Origin: Exiguobacterium undae DSM 14481
GTDB taxonomy: Bacteria; Bacillota; Bacilli; Exiguobacteriales; Exiguobacteriaceae
Direction: 5' to 3'
Length of the DNA stretch: 64,000 nt
NCBI RefSeq assembly: GCF_000620805.1
Contig: NZ_KK211187.1
Span: 467,957-531,956 of the forward strand
The notes beneath the pieces are model-generated. The model did no database searches. It saw only the letters and a list, made by a program, of their open reading frames with translations, and was not told the origin of the DNA. Shown here piece by piece: positions 18,450 to 26,480 of the stretch; within the stretch, counting starts at the first letter, position 1, and every line of letters begins with the position of its first letter. The translations under genes and the position numbers were made by a program.

Positions 18450-20096
18450 ATGAACCAATTCATGCGAATCGAAGGATTGGAAGAAAGATTGACTGAACTG
18501 ATGGAACAAGAACAAGCGATCTATTACTTGAACCAACGCTTAACGGTTTTTGTATCACTCGGTAATCCGACGGGACGGGCGCAGGTGCATACGTTTCGGG
18601 GAAAACGTTTATCGACGATTTTTCAAAAAATCAAGACCCAGCTAGGCGAACGACCAAGTAACTATCAATGGATCAAAGTCGATCTCGCGAAAAACTTTCA
18701 ATTTTGTACATTTTCCGAATTGAACGCACGTCTGCAACAGACACGTAAAAACTATTTCCGGTCCGGCATCGCCTTCGATACGCGAATGGAATGTGCCTTT
18801 CTTGAGGAAGAGTTGAACGGAAATGCGATGTTGACACCAGATCCGGATCATCCTGATTTACGCATCAATTTAAAAAACATGACGCGTTACGTTGAATTGC
18901 AACAACGATCGGTTCCACGGATGGCATTTCATCCGGAGACGCGCTGTATCACCTTTGAGACGACCAGTGTCTTCGAAGAAGACGGTCCTGTTGTCTTACA
19001 GATGAACACGACAGCAGAAAAAATAAGAACTTATCAGCAACAGCATGACCTTACTTTTGAAATCACATCGGTTGTTCAACAGGCTGGCCGGTATTTAGCC
19101 AAGCAAGTTCAACAGAATGGTCGATTCACATATGGTTATTTTCCGTGTTTTGATAAAAAAATCGCCTATTACAACAGCTTACGTCATGCCAGCACGCTGT
19201 ACGCGATGATTGAAGCCTATGAGGTGACGCCGGACATCGCGTTACGGCAAGCGATTGAACGGGCGAAAGCCTATTTGATTGATGAGTTGATTGTCGTACA
19301 AGAGAACCGCGCCTATGTCGTTGATTGGGAGCCGGGTGAAGTGAAGCTTGGCGCGAATGCTGCCGCTATTTTGGCATTGACCCAGTATATGAAGACGTTT
19401 CAGGTAACAGATGATTTAGACGTGTGCCGCCAACTCGCGACAGTGATCCTCGAGTTGCAACAAGTAGATGGGAACTTCCATCATGTACTCGCGTATCCGG
19501 ATATGACCTTAAAAGAAGCCTTTCGGATTGTCTATTACGAAGGGGAGGCAACGTTCGCTCTGCTTCGTCTGTATGAACAGGACCGCGACGAACGATACTT
19601 GACCGCTGTCGTCGATGCCTTCGATTACTTCCTGGAGCATGAGTACTGGAAGTATCATGATCACTGGTTGAGCTACAGCGTCAATGAACTGACGAAGCAT
19701 CGACCGGAAGACCGCTATTACACGTTTGGACTTCAGAACGTCGCACCGAAACTGACGTTCATCCATGACCGGGAGACGACGTACCCGACGTTTCTTGAAT
19801 TGATGCTCGCGGCACAGGACATGATTATTCGGATACAGACGCAAGGACGGCAGGCATTGCTCGAAAACTTCCCGCTGGAACAGTTGGAACAAACGATCGA
19901 ACGGCGGATGCATTATCAGTTGAACGGATTTTTTTATCCGGAAGTCGCTATGTATATGAAACGACCGGAGCGGATTCTTGGAAGTTTTTATATCCGGCAT
20001 CATTCCTTCCGGGTCCGGATTGACGATGTTGAACACAATCTCTCCGGGTATTGTCAGGTCTTACGGAGCAATCGGAAGGAGGTCGAGCTACGATGA
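18450..20096 (+). CDS. Uncharacterised protein with probable alpha/alpha-toroid, in the sortase/ATP-grasp operon
   Basis: A 548-residue protein without signal peptide or clear membrane segments, so presumably cytoplasmic. The first 200 residues form a mixed alpha/beta region (e.g. RLTVFVSLGNPTGRAQVHTF, NYFRSGIAFDTRMECAFLEE). The remainder has helix pairs and Tyr/Gly turns such as RFTYGYFPCFDKKIAYYNSLRH, GANAAAILALTQYM, EGEATFALLRLYE and YFLEHEYWK, which resemble the (alpha/alpha) toroid of glycoside hydrolases, terpene cyclases and lanthionine cyclases. I do not recognise a named family. It starts with ATG at 18450 behind TAGGAGTGAGACGGA, and its stop overlaps the sortase start in ATGA, so the two are translationally coupled. 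Confidence 0.6.
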   Translation: MNQFMRIEGLEERLTELMEQEQAIYYLNQRLTVFVSLGNPTGRAQVHTFRGKRLSTIFQKIKTQLGERPSNYQWIKVDLAKNFQFCTFSELNARLQQTRKNYFRSGIAFDTRMECAFLEEELNGNAMLTPDPDHPDLRINLKNMTRYVELQQRSVPRMAFHPETRCITFETTSVFEEDGPVVLQMNTTAEKIRTYQQQHDLTFEITSVVQQAGRYLAKQVQQNGRFTYGYFPCFDKKIAYYNSLRHASTLYAMIEAYEVTPDIALRQAIERAKAYLIDELIVVQENRAYVVDWEPGEVKLGANAAAILALTQYMKTFQVTDDLDVCRQLATVILELQQVDGNFHHVLAYPDMTLKEAFRIVYYEGEATFALLRLYEQDRDERYLTAVVDAFDYFLEHEYWKYHDHWLSYSVNELTKHRPEDRYYTFGLQNVAPKLTFIHDRETTYPTFLELMLAAQDMIIRIQTQGRQALLENFPLEQLEQTIERRMHYQLNGFFYPEVAMYMKRPERILGSFYIRHHSFRVRIDDVEHNLSGYCQVLRSNRKEVELR

Positions 20097-20722
20097 TACG
20101 AAAGGGATCGACGATTTTGCTGCTGATCGGACTCGTTTTGCTTGGATACGTCGGCTATCAAAAGCTGACCGTCCAGCAAACGTTATCCGTGGAACTGGAG
20201 AAAGCGAAGGAAGTTGTCGTTCAAGCGGAAGGACAGTCTACGAAAACAGCTGACCAATCGGGTAAAAAAGAACCGATGGATCGAAAAGCCGACCGGGAAC
20301 CGGACATGACGTTTGCAAACGGCGAGACACTCGGCTTTCTGTCGATTCGTTCACTCGACATGGAACTACCGTTACTGGAAGGTGTGGATGAGGTGACACT
20401 CGCAAAAGGCGTTGGTCATCATCCGGAAACGGCCTTCCCGGGACAAGAGGACCGGATATTCATCGCCGGTCACAACGATACGACGTTCTCGAAGATCAGC
20501 CAGCTGCAAGAAGGTGACGAAGTCGAACTGTTTCTCGCGGACGGTTCATACCGGTACGTGATGCGTTCGAGTGAAATCGTTGATTATACCGATACACGTG
20601 TCTTGCAGTCGACCGGCAAAGAATCACTTGTCATCTCGACTTGTTATCCTTTTTACAATGTAACCGACAGTACAGAACGGTACTTGATTTATCTCGAGCC
20701 AGTGAAGGAGGAAGCGCCATGA
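20093..20722 (+). CDS. Class D-like sortase
   Basis: A 209-residue membrane-bound transpeptidase that cleaves cell-wall sorting signals and joins the protein to the wall. One N-terminal membrane anchor (STILLLIGLVLLGYVGYQ) is followed by a charged linker and the sortase beta-barrel. The catalytic triad is visible: His127 in FIAGHND, Cys184 in ISTCYPF and Arg196 in TERYLIYL. The STCYPF context and single N-terminal TM fit class D sortases. I chose the ATG at 20093 because AAGGAGGTCG precedes it. It overlaps its upstream neighbour by ATGA and its downstream neighbour likewise. The nearby LPNTS surface protein is the likely substrate. Confidence 0.88.
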   Translation: MIRKGSTILLLIGLVLLGYVGYQKLTVQQTLSVELEKAKEVVVQAEGQSTKTADQSGKKEPMDRKADREPDMTFANGETLGFLSIRSLDMELPLLEGVDEVTLAKGVGHHPETAFPGQEDRIFIAGHNDTTFSKISQLQEGDEVELFLADGSYRYVMRSSEIVDYTDTRVLQSTGKESLVISTCYPFYNVTDSTERYLIYLEPVKEEAP

Positions 20723-21786
20723 CACGGATTGGCATATTACGTTTGAATGAGAAACCGCAGTTCCGCGATAAGATTGCGTGTGTCGTCGCGGCCTCGATGG
20801 GGTTCGAGACCTTTTTCTTTCGACCGCAAGATGTCGATTTTGACAGTCGGATGATTCAGGCCCAGCATTTTTTGGATGACGCGTGGCAGCCGAGTTTTGT
20901 TGAGTTTCCGGATGTCATCTACAACCATCTGCCGCTGACGGAAGAACAGAAACAGCTCTTTAAGCGGCTGGCGCAAGAGATTCCGTTTACGACGCACCGG
21001 ATTGGTAATAAGAACGTCGTGCTGAAGCGTTTGGCGCAAGACGGAACATTTCGGGATAATCTGATTCCGATGCACCGCGTTCGAAAAGGGAGCGATTTGC
21101 TGCCGTTACTCGAGCGGTACGGACGCGTCATCTTCAAACCGGCGAACGGCAAACAGGGGCAACGAATTTATACGATGGAGCAAAGGGGAAACGATTCCTT
21201 TGATTTTCGGCATTTACTTGAGAATATGAACTATACAAAAGGAGAACTGATTGACCGTATCGAAGAAGAAACAAAGCGGAATCCGATGATCGTGCAACCA
21301 TTCATTGCTTCCCAAACGATTCATGGTCATTCCTACTGCATGCGGATCCATGTCGCCAAGGGAGCAGGCGGAAAATGGAAGCTCGTGAAGTTTTTTCCCT
21401 TTGTCAGCAACAACAACCAAGAATCGGTCAGTCACTTGAGCCATGGCGCGTTCTCGACGACCCGAATGGACATTTTCATGCAACAGAACTACCCGGAGAC
21501 GCATCATGAGGTAACGCGGAAAATTGTCGACTTTGCCCGTCGATTCCCGGCTTATTTCGAGTCGTTTTATGCCTATCCGCTCGATGCACTCGGGATCGAT
21601 GTCGGAATCGGGGCGGACGGTAACCTCTATATTTACGAAGTGAACAGTCTTCCGGGCACCCGTTACGTGGAATTCCAAGCGGAGTATCTTGCCATTCAGT
21701 ACTGTGACCACCTCGCGCGTCAAAAGTCGTCACCCGAAGTGAACGGGTTGACGGCAGGCTGGATGAAGGAACAGATCGAGGCTTAG
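20719..21786 (+). CDS. YheC/YheD-like ATP-grasp enzyme
   Basis: A 355-residue cytoplasmic protein of the ATP-grasp family closest to Bacillus YheC/YheD, which are known as spore-coat associated. Motifs seen: N-terminal DFDSRMIQAQHFLDD and PDVIYNHLPLTEEQKQLF, ATP-grasp RYGRVIFKPANGKQGQRIY (ATP-binding Lys), FIASQTIHGHSYCMRIHVAKG and the metal-binding end DVGIGADGNLYIYEVNSLPGTRYVE. Such enzymes usually ligate a carboxylate to an amine or thiol. The substrate here is unknown; this organism shows no sign of sporulating, so a spore-coat role is unlikely. The ATG at 20719 with AAGGAGG upstream overlaps the sortase stop in ATGA. Confidence 0.8.
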   Translation: MTRIGILRLNEKPQFRDKIACVVAASMGFETFFFRPQDVDFDSRMIQAQHFLDDAWQPSFVEFPDVIYNHLPLTEEQKQLFKRLAQEIPFTTHRIGNKNVVLKRLAQDGTFRDNLIPMHRVRKGSDLLPLLERYGRVIFKPANGKQGQRIYTMEQRGNDSFDFRHLLENMNYTKGELIDRIEEETKRNPMIVQPFIASQTIHGHSYCMRIHVAKGAGGKWKLVKFFPFVSNNNQESVSHLSHGAFSTTRMDIFMQQNYPETHHEVTRKIVDFARRFPAYFESFYAYPLDALGIDVGIGADGNLYIYEVNSLPGTRYVEFQAEYLAIQYCDHLARQKSSPEVNGLTAGWMKEQIEA

Positions 21787-21800
21787 AAAAGAGGATGAGT

Positions 21801-22394
21801 GTGAAGACATTTTTGTTTTATGTCATGGCAACACTTCTCGTCATCGTCATCGTCGCGAAGTTCATGGTACCGCTCCTCGGTTGGTGGGAGCAGGAAGAGA
21901 CGTCAGGCAATCCTGAAAAAGCACGGACGACCATTCGGCTGAACGAAGGGCAGTTAAAACAATTTGACCGGGAGGACCGGATTGGGGTGACATACGAGAT
22001 GGCGGGGCTCCAGTTAAAGACGCTGGATGTCGCACATCGCGATACGACCCGCCAAACGCCGTTGCTCGTCATCAATGTTCAAAAAGAAAAGCTGTTGCAA
22101 ATCATGGGGGAACCGAACCGTCTGCTTGCAATCACGGTCAAAATCACCAATCAATCCGCAGACGAGATTCAGATTTTACCGAAGATTGCGGAGTACGAGA
22201 CAAAAGGAAAAATCGTCACGATTGCGGATCAGTTCAACTCGTTGAACGGTTCCTACAAACCGGGCGAATCACGGATCGGCATCGTCTTCATCCCATCGGC
22301 ACAAGTTCGGGTGACGGATGGACGGTTAAGTGTGTTTTATCAAACGATGTCCGGTGAAAAACAACTGCGGATTGCCTTGAATCAAGAAAGCTAA
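21801..22394 (+). CDS. Membrane-anchored extracytoplasmic protein of unknown function
   Basis: A 197-residue protein with one N-terminal hydrophobic segment (LFYVMATLLVIVIVAKFMV) and an outside domain of about 165 residues. The latter is beta-rich (LLAITVKITNQSADEIQILP, GIVFIPSAQVRVTDGRLSVF) in the style of DUF4352 or other Ig-like lipoprotein domains. I cannot name a family. I prefer GTG at 21801, six bases after AAAAGAGG, over the ATG at 21795 that abuts the site. It is the last gene of the operon and ends at a terminator, so it may assist the sortase or ATP-grasp step at the membrane. Confidence 0.6.
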   Translation: MKTFLFYVMATLLVIVIVAKFMVPLLGWWEQEETSGNPEKARTTIRLNEGQLKQFDREDRIGVTYEMAGLQLKTLDVAHRDTTRQTPLLVINVQKEKLLQIMGEPNRLLAITVKITNQSADEIQILPKIAEYETKGKIVTIADQFNSLNGSYKPGESRIGIVFIPSAQVRVTDGRLSVFYQTMSGEKQLRIALNQES

Positions 22395-22433
22395 AAAGAT
22401 CTTGCGCCGGTGAGGGCACAAGATCTTTTTTCT
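22393..22433. terminator. Terminator ending the sortase/ATP-grasp operon
   Basis: Stem AAAAGATCTTG / CAAGATCTTTT with an inner GCC/GGC pairing and T-run. It lies between convergent genes and is nearly symmetrical, so it may serve both. Confidence 0.88.
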
Positions 22434-22439
22434 TGTATC

Positions 22440-23372
22440 TTATTTTTGAACGGCACTGAACGCTTCTTCTGATTCGATACCGGCTTTATTGACAGCCGTG
22501 ATGATGAAGCGGCCGCTGGCGTCTTCCGGTAATGGGAAGGCTTTCCGTTCGATGGATTCCGTCGCACCTAACTTCTTCCGTTTTCCTTTTTGTTCTTGGT
22601 AGATGTTGTACTGGACGACTTCTTCATCTGTTGAGGCGTACCAGTTCACGAAACCGCCGGAAACGCGGACATTCGTTGCTGGTTTCGGAGGTGTTTTGAC
22701 AGGGTCCGAAGCCTTTTCATCCAGTTCCGTGAAGACGACGAGACGATTGTCGTACGTGCCTTCGTTCTCATCATAGACACCGATGCAAGTAATCAAGTTC
22801 AAGTTGCGTTGATCCGATGCGCCGAAGATTTTTTCGAGTGGCGCATCGAGGTGACCGTACTCAACGAGCTTCTTGACACGGAAGACAAGTGTCCGGCCGG
22901 ACTCATCCTTGATTTTGATCGTATCGCCTTTTTTCAGTTCATCGAGACGGTTAAAGACGGCAGGACCGGTCTTTGTATCGGTATGACCGTCGATGACGGC
23001 ATTCCCGACATCACCTGGACGGGGACCAAACTTATACCAACCTACTTGCTGTTCATTTTTCGGAGTGGCCATGGCGCCTTCTTTATCCAAACCGACCTGC
23101 TCGACGTTCGTTTTGACATCAAGCTGATCGATGGCTAACGTTTTTGGGAGTTCAACTTCATTGGTCGAAAGACTCTTAAATTCTTTTTTGAAGATTTCGG
23201 ACGGTTTGAGTGGATCTTCCTTTGCCTCGGAAGATGCCGCAGACTCAGTTTTTGCGTCGCCTTGCGTGATGTTCGATTGTGGTTCATTCGTGTTTCCGAT
23301 TAATAGAAAAATTAACGTACCGATTGAAACGAGCATCAAGAGGATGCTGACCGGCAATAACCATTTTTTCAA
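22440..23372 (-). CDS. Sortase with C-terminal Ig/FN3-like domain
   Basis: A 310-residue membrane-anchored transpeptidase. TM at residues about 4-25, a low-complexity linker, then the sortase barrel. The catalytic His130 lies in IDGHTD, Cys196 in LITCIG and Arg210 in YDNRLVVF. The pattern FGPRPGDVGNAVIDGHTD and LITCIGVYD resembles the class E/F type sortases. After the barrel, about residues 225-310 hold an Ig- or fibronectin III-like module (ATNVRVSGGFVNWYASTDEE), unusual for sortases. The start is TTG at 23372 with AAGGAG nine bases upstream. It lies just downstream of the MPNTG surface protein gene on the same strand, so this is the likely substrate pair. Confidence 0.85.
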   Translation of the reverse strand: MKKWLLPVSILLMLVSIGTLIFLLIGNTNEPQSNITQGDAKTESAASSEAKEDPLKPSEIFKKEFKSLSTNEVELPKTLAIDQLDVKTNVEQVGLDKEGAMATPKNEQQVGWYKFGPRPGDVGNAVIDGHTDTKTGPAVFNRLDELKKGDTIKIKDESGRTLVFRVKKLVEYGHLDAPLEKIFGASDQRNLNLITCIGVYDENEGTYDNRLVVFTELDEKASDPVKTPPKPATNVRVSGGFVNWYASTDEEVVQYNIYQEQKGKRKKLGATESIERKAFPLPEDASGRFIITAVNKAGIESEEAFSAVQK

Positions 23373-23411
23373 GACACGTCACTCCTTTCCGAGACAAAGT
23401 CTCTTGCGCAG

Positions 23412-23443
23412 AAAAAGGATAGTGCCGAGGCGCTATCCTTTTT
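23412..23443 (-). terminator. Hairpin between MPNTG protein gene and its sortase
   Basis: Eleven-base stem AAAAAGGATAG / CTATCCTTTTT with an inner GC-rich loop. It lies 16 bases after the surface protein stop and 40 bases before the sortase start; it is probably a leaky terminator giving more substrate than enzyme. Confidence 0.8.
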
Positions 23444-23458
23444 AGTATACCCGAATTC

Positions 23459-24829
23459 TTATGCGTTTTGACGTTTGCGAGCAAGGACGATTCCGGCTGC
23501 ACCAAGTGCGAGACCGAAGAGTGCGATCGCACCAGTCGTTGCTGCTGTGTTGTTGTCGCTCATGCCGCCGTTACCTGTGTTTGGCATTGAGCCTGGTGTA
23601 CCGTCCATGAACTTCTCTGGTGATTGTTTGACGATTGCGTCACCAAGGTTTGCCCCCACGCCGTACATGTAAGCGTAAGACTCACGGAACGTATCAACCG
23701 ATCCTTTGTAGTCGCCTTCCGTGTACTGCATGAACGTATCTTGGATATACATCTCGTGGCCAGATACAGCTTCTTGAGCCGCTTTTGTCGGAAGGTTTTC
23801 TTCCGTTGCTGCGCCAAGGAACGCACCGAAGTCATTTGAGAACATTTTGAGCATCTCTTGTGCGTCACCCATCAATTTCTTATCGTCATTGATCGCTGCT
23901 GTGACAAGGTTTGCTTGGGCTTCGATGTGGTTTTTCGTCCAAACTTGCTCGAACTGATCCGCGCCCGCTTGACCGTAAACCGATTTCATTGCCGCTTTGA
24001 AGTCAGCTGTGTGCATGTCTTCTGCCCAGTTTGCTGCATCGTAGTCTTTCGCTTGATCGACGCCTGCTGTCATGCTGATGTTAGCCAGTGCGACGTGCTC
24101 TGCTGCAAGACTGTTGAGTGTTGACCGGAGGTCAGCTGCTTTTGTATCCGCTTTTGTGTTGTCGAACTTCTCAGGCATTTGTGTTGTGATCGCAACTGAG
24201 AGTGCTTTCGAGATGTCATACATACGGCTGTATCCTTCGCGGAACGTGTTGTACGATCCTTCGTAGTCACCGGCTGCATATTGTTGGAATGTTTTATAGA
24301 CGTCCGCTTCATGGGCACGGAGCACTTCTTCCGCTGCTGCCTTCGGCAGTTTACCTTCTGTTGCTGTATCAAGGAAGCTCGAGAGGTCTTGGACGAACTC
24401 TTCCGTTTCCGCTTTTGAAGCGTTGATGCCGTCTTGGTCGTCCGCTTTGACGGCTTTGACGAGATCTGTTGTGTATTTGTTATGGTCGACGAAGATTTTC
24501 TCGAACTGTTTCGCGCCTTCTTCACCGTAGACCGATGCGATCGCTGGTGTCATGTCAAGTGCGTTCTGTTTGAGAGCCGCTTCGTAATATTCTGCGTCTT
24601 TTGATCCGTCATATTGTTTTTTCATGTCCATGACGGCAAGCACGAAGTGCTCAGAGAGTAGTTGATCAAGTGTTGCACGAAGGTCAGCGGCTTTTGTTTT
24701 GACCGTGACGTTTTTCGCGCCGTCCTCATGTTTCATCTCATCTCCGCCACCAGAAGCGAATGCTGCTGTTCCTGGTAATACGAGTGCTGCTGCCATTGCT
24801 GTTGCTGCGAATTTTTTCGTGTTTTTCAT
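23459..24829 (-). CDS. MPNTG-anchored surface protein with duplicated His-patterned helical domain
   Basis: A 456-residue wall-anchored protein. Signal peptide (residues 1-25), then two related domains of about 175 residues (about 45-215 and 230-405), each beginning TKAADLR(A/S)TL. In both copies histidines recur at matching sites: SEH / AEH, VDHN / KNHI and RAHEAD / SGHEMY, followed by Q-Y-x-x-G-D-Y and FRE(G/S)Y. The helical pattern with aligned His suggests a metal- or haem-binding bundle, but I have no direct proof. Similar proteins are known to me in Bacilli and Actinobacteria, without established function. The sorting signal MPNTG (415-419) is followed by a hydrophobic segment and RKRQNA; Met replaces the usual Leu. 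ATG has GAGAGGATGAG upstream. Confidence 0.8.
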   Translation of the reverse strand: MKNTKKFAATAMAAALVLPGTAAFASGGGDEMKHEDGAKNVTVKTKAADLRATLDQLLSEHFVLAVMDMKKQYDGSKDAEYYEAALKQNALDMTPAIASVYGEEGAKQFEKIFVDHNKYTTDLVKAVKADDQDGINASKAETEEFVQDLSSFLDTATEGKLPKAAAEEVLRAHEADVYKTFQQYAAGDYEGSYNTFREGYSRMYDISKALSVAITTQMPEKFDNTKADTKAADLRSTLNSLAAEHVALANISMTAGVDQAKDYDAANWAEDMHTADFKAAMKSVYGQAGADQFEQVWTKNHIEAQANLVTAAINDDKKLMGDAQEMLKMFSNDFGAFLGAATEENLPTKAAQEAVSGHEMYIQDTFMQYTEGDYKGSVDTFRESYAYMYGVGANLGDAIVKQSPEKFMDGTPGSMPNTGNGGMSDNNTAATTGAIALFGLALGAAGIVLARKRQNA

Positions 24830-25072
24830 TTTGTCTCATCCTCTCAAATTTGGGTGGTATTTAAAACGTGTTTGGTAGTTTTTGTTTTACCGTTCTGAAC
24901 AGCATACGCACCTCGATTTTATTTGGATTGGAAAATGATAAAAGTTTTTTTGAAAAAGCAGGTGGATTCACTTCTCTTCCTTATATAGAAAATGCAGAAC
25001 TTTTTTACAAGTTCCTCGTTTGTGCATGTTACACTTAAAAAAAGAACGGTTTTGTAGCTAAATCGAAACTAT

Positions 25073-25100
25073 TTAATACCAGGTACTAATATGCTATGAT
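25073..25100 (+). promoter_or_regulatory. FapR-like operator within the promoter of the EpuA-fabZ operon
   Basis: TTAATACC-A-GGTACTAA at 25073-25089 is a 17-base inverted repeat with one mismatch to the FapR box TTAGTACC-N-GGTACTAA. TATGAT at 25095-25100 is a plausible -10 box; the operator occupies the -35 to -10 spacer. FapR is the malonyl-CoA-sensing repressor of lipid synthesis in Bacilli, so this would tie fabZ to fatty acid demand. Confidence 0.78.
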
Positions 25101-25133
25101 GTTCTTAGACTGACTCAACGAAAGGTGATCAAG

Positions 25134-25430
25134 ATGGTACAAAATCAAGCAGGAACAGACCAACCGACACGTGAACGTCTCAAACGTCATCAACAAGCAG
25201 ACAATCAGGGACAACAAGACAAGGAACCGAAACAGCGTCAAAAGATGCGTGAGTATTCCTCACGTCGTGTTCCGATTATCGTTCGCTTACTGATCGTTCT
25301 TCTGTTAGTCGTCGTTGCGTTAGTCATCGGTGCGATGGTTGGGTATGCGACACTTGGTGGTGGCGAAGCGATGGATGTCCTTAAGCTCGACACATGGACC
25401 CGCATCACCGATTTTTGGACGAAATCTTAA
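25134..25430 (+). CDS. EpuA-like small membrane protein (annotated in relatives as DNA-directed RNA polymerase subunit beta)
   Basis: A 98-residue protein with a hydrophilic, Gln/Arg-rich N-terminal half (ERLKRHQQADNQGQQDK), a single TM (IIVRLLIVLLLVVVALVIG) and the conserved short motif YATLGGGEAMDVLKLDTWTRI. This matches the EpuA family (PF11772), whose members carry the confusing name of RNA polymerase subunit beta but are small membrane proteins of unknown role. ATG at 25134 follows AAAGG by eight bases. It is 26 bases upstream of fabZ, with which it probably forms an operon. Confidence 0.78.
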   Translation: MVQNQAGTDQPTRERLKRHQQADNQGQQDKEPKQRQKMREYSSRRVPIIVRLLIVLLLVVVALVIGAMVGYATLGGGEAMDVLKLDTWTRITDFWTKS

Positions 25431-25456
25431 ACTAACCAGTGATTGGAGCTGTTTAT

Positions 25457-25879
25457 ATGTATACGATTGAACAAATCAAGGAAGTGATTCCCCACCGTTA
25501 TCCCTTTTTACTCGTCGACCGTATTTTAGAAGTCGAAGAAGGTAAACGGGCGGTCGGAATCAAAAATGTCACGGCCAATGAAGAATTCTTCAATGGTCAT
25601 TTTCCAGACTACAACGTCATGCCCGGCGTCTTGATCGTCGAAGCATTAGCGCAAGTCGGTGCCTTTGCTGTCCTTAAGATGGAACAGAATCAAGGAAAAC
25701 TCGCTTTCTTCGCGGGTATTGAAAACTGCCGGTTTAAGCGTCAAGTCGTCCCCGGTGACCAGCTCCGACTGGAAGTCGAACTGACGAAACTGCGTGGACC
25801 GATTGGTAAAGGGCGTGCCACAGCAACGGTCGATGGGGAAGTCGCCTGTACCGCTGAACTCACTTTCGCGATCAAGTGA
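25457..25879 (+). CDS. fabZ: 3-hydroxyacyl-ACP dehydratase FabZ
   Basis: A 140-residue hot-dog-fold enzyme that dehydrates 3-hydroxyacyl-ACP to trans-2-enoyl-ACP in type II fatty acid synthesis. The active site is intact: His in [14 protein letters not shown] and Glu in [12 protein letters not shown]. The N-terminus [17 protein letters not shown] is typical. I chose ATG at 25457 with TTGGAG eight bases upstream over the GTG six codons earlier. It sits in an operon behind a FapR-like operator. Length equals that of B. subtilis YwpB (FabZ). Confidence 0.96.
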   Translation: MYTIEQIKEVIPHRYPFLLVDRILEVEEGKRAVGIKNVTANEEFFNGHFPDYNVMPGVLIVEALAQVGAFAVLKMEQNQGKLAFFAGIENCRFKRQVVPGDQLRLEVELTKLRGPIGKGRATATVDGEVACTAELTFAIK

Positions 25880-25886
25880 AGATGTG

Positions 25887-26309
25887 ATGAAGCGCTGGCT
25901 GATTCCACTGGCGATTTCGCTGCTTGTCGTTCCTGGTTGTCAACGTGCTGACGAGGTGGAGACCGCTTCCCCGACGGTCATCATCGATCCTGTCAAACGT
26001 GCTGGACAAACAGAAAACATCTCGGCTCAGATTTCAGCAACGGAAAATGATCGAATGCGTTTGACGATTCGCACGGCAAACGATATCCGACTCGACGACC
26101 AGCAAGTCGATATCCGACTGGATGTCGCCAATCAGTCGATTCCGTTCCCATTTGTTTCATTCGAAGCAAAAAAAATGGGTGAAGTCAGAACGTATACGTC
26201 CGATACGACCATCGAAAAAGAAGTATTTGATGAAAACCGCTTACCGGTCTTGATCATCGATGCGGGTGCAGGACGCGGCATTGAGATTCCGCTCGAAGTC
26301 GTCCGTTGA
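25887..26309 (+). CDS. Small lipoprotein of unknown function
   Basis: A 140-residue exported lipoprotein. The N-terminus MKRWLIPLAISLLVVPGC ends with a lipobox-like VVPGC, so Cys18 would be lipidated. The mature part is short and beta-rich (RMRLTIRTANDIRLDDQQ, QVDIRLDVANQSI, RLPVLIIDAGAGRGIEIPLEVV) without a family I recognise. It begins eight bases after the fabZ stop with only a weak GAAG ahead of the start, so it is probably translated by coupling. Its TGA stop lies directly at the right end of the IS element, so the original C-terminus may have been altered by the insertion. Confidence 0.65.
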   Translation: MKRWLIPLAISLLVVPGCQRADEVETASPTVIIDPVKRAGQTENISAQISATENDRMRLTIRTANDIRLDDQQVDIRLDVANQSIPFPFVSFEAKKMGEVRTYTSDTTIEKEVFDENRLPVLIIDAGAGRGIEIPLEVVR

Positions 26310-26311
26310 AC

Positions 26312-26480
26312 TACCTCCACCTACGCTTCACTTAGAGGTGAAGGATTCCTGAGTTATCCGACCTAACGGTCGAAAATTTATCAGGCTAACCCCGTCGTCC
26401 CGACGGTTGAAGAAGCTAAAATGCGTTCGGCTTCTTGTTTGAGATTCAGTCCTGCATTCACATCTCGATCGTGATGGATG
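26312..26480 (-). ncRNA. Putative omega RNA (reRNA) of TnpB
   Basis: In TnpB systems the guide RNA derives from the 3' end of tnpB and the right end of the element, with the guide being the sequence just past it. Here the minus-strand sequence after the tnpB stop has a GACCGTTAGGTCGG hairpin and the right-end CTTCAC/GTGAAG hairpin, then GTGGAGGTAG ahead of TTCAAC. The guide would lie in the 3' end of the lipoprotein gene. Boundaries are inferred from known cases. Confidence 0.45.
26326..26343 (-). repeat. Right-end hairpin of the IS element
   Basis: Six-base perfect stem CTTCAC / GTGAAG with a six-base loop, located about 15 bases inside the predicted right end. On the transcript it would be the terminal hairpin of the omega RNA scaffold. 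Confidence 0.75.
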
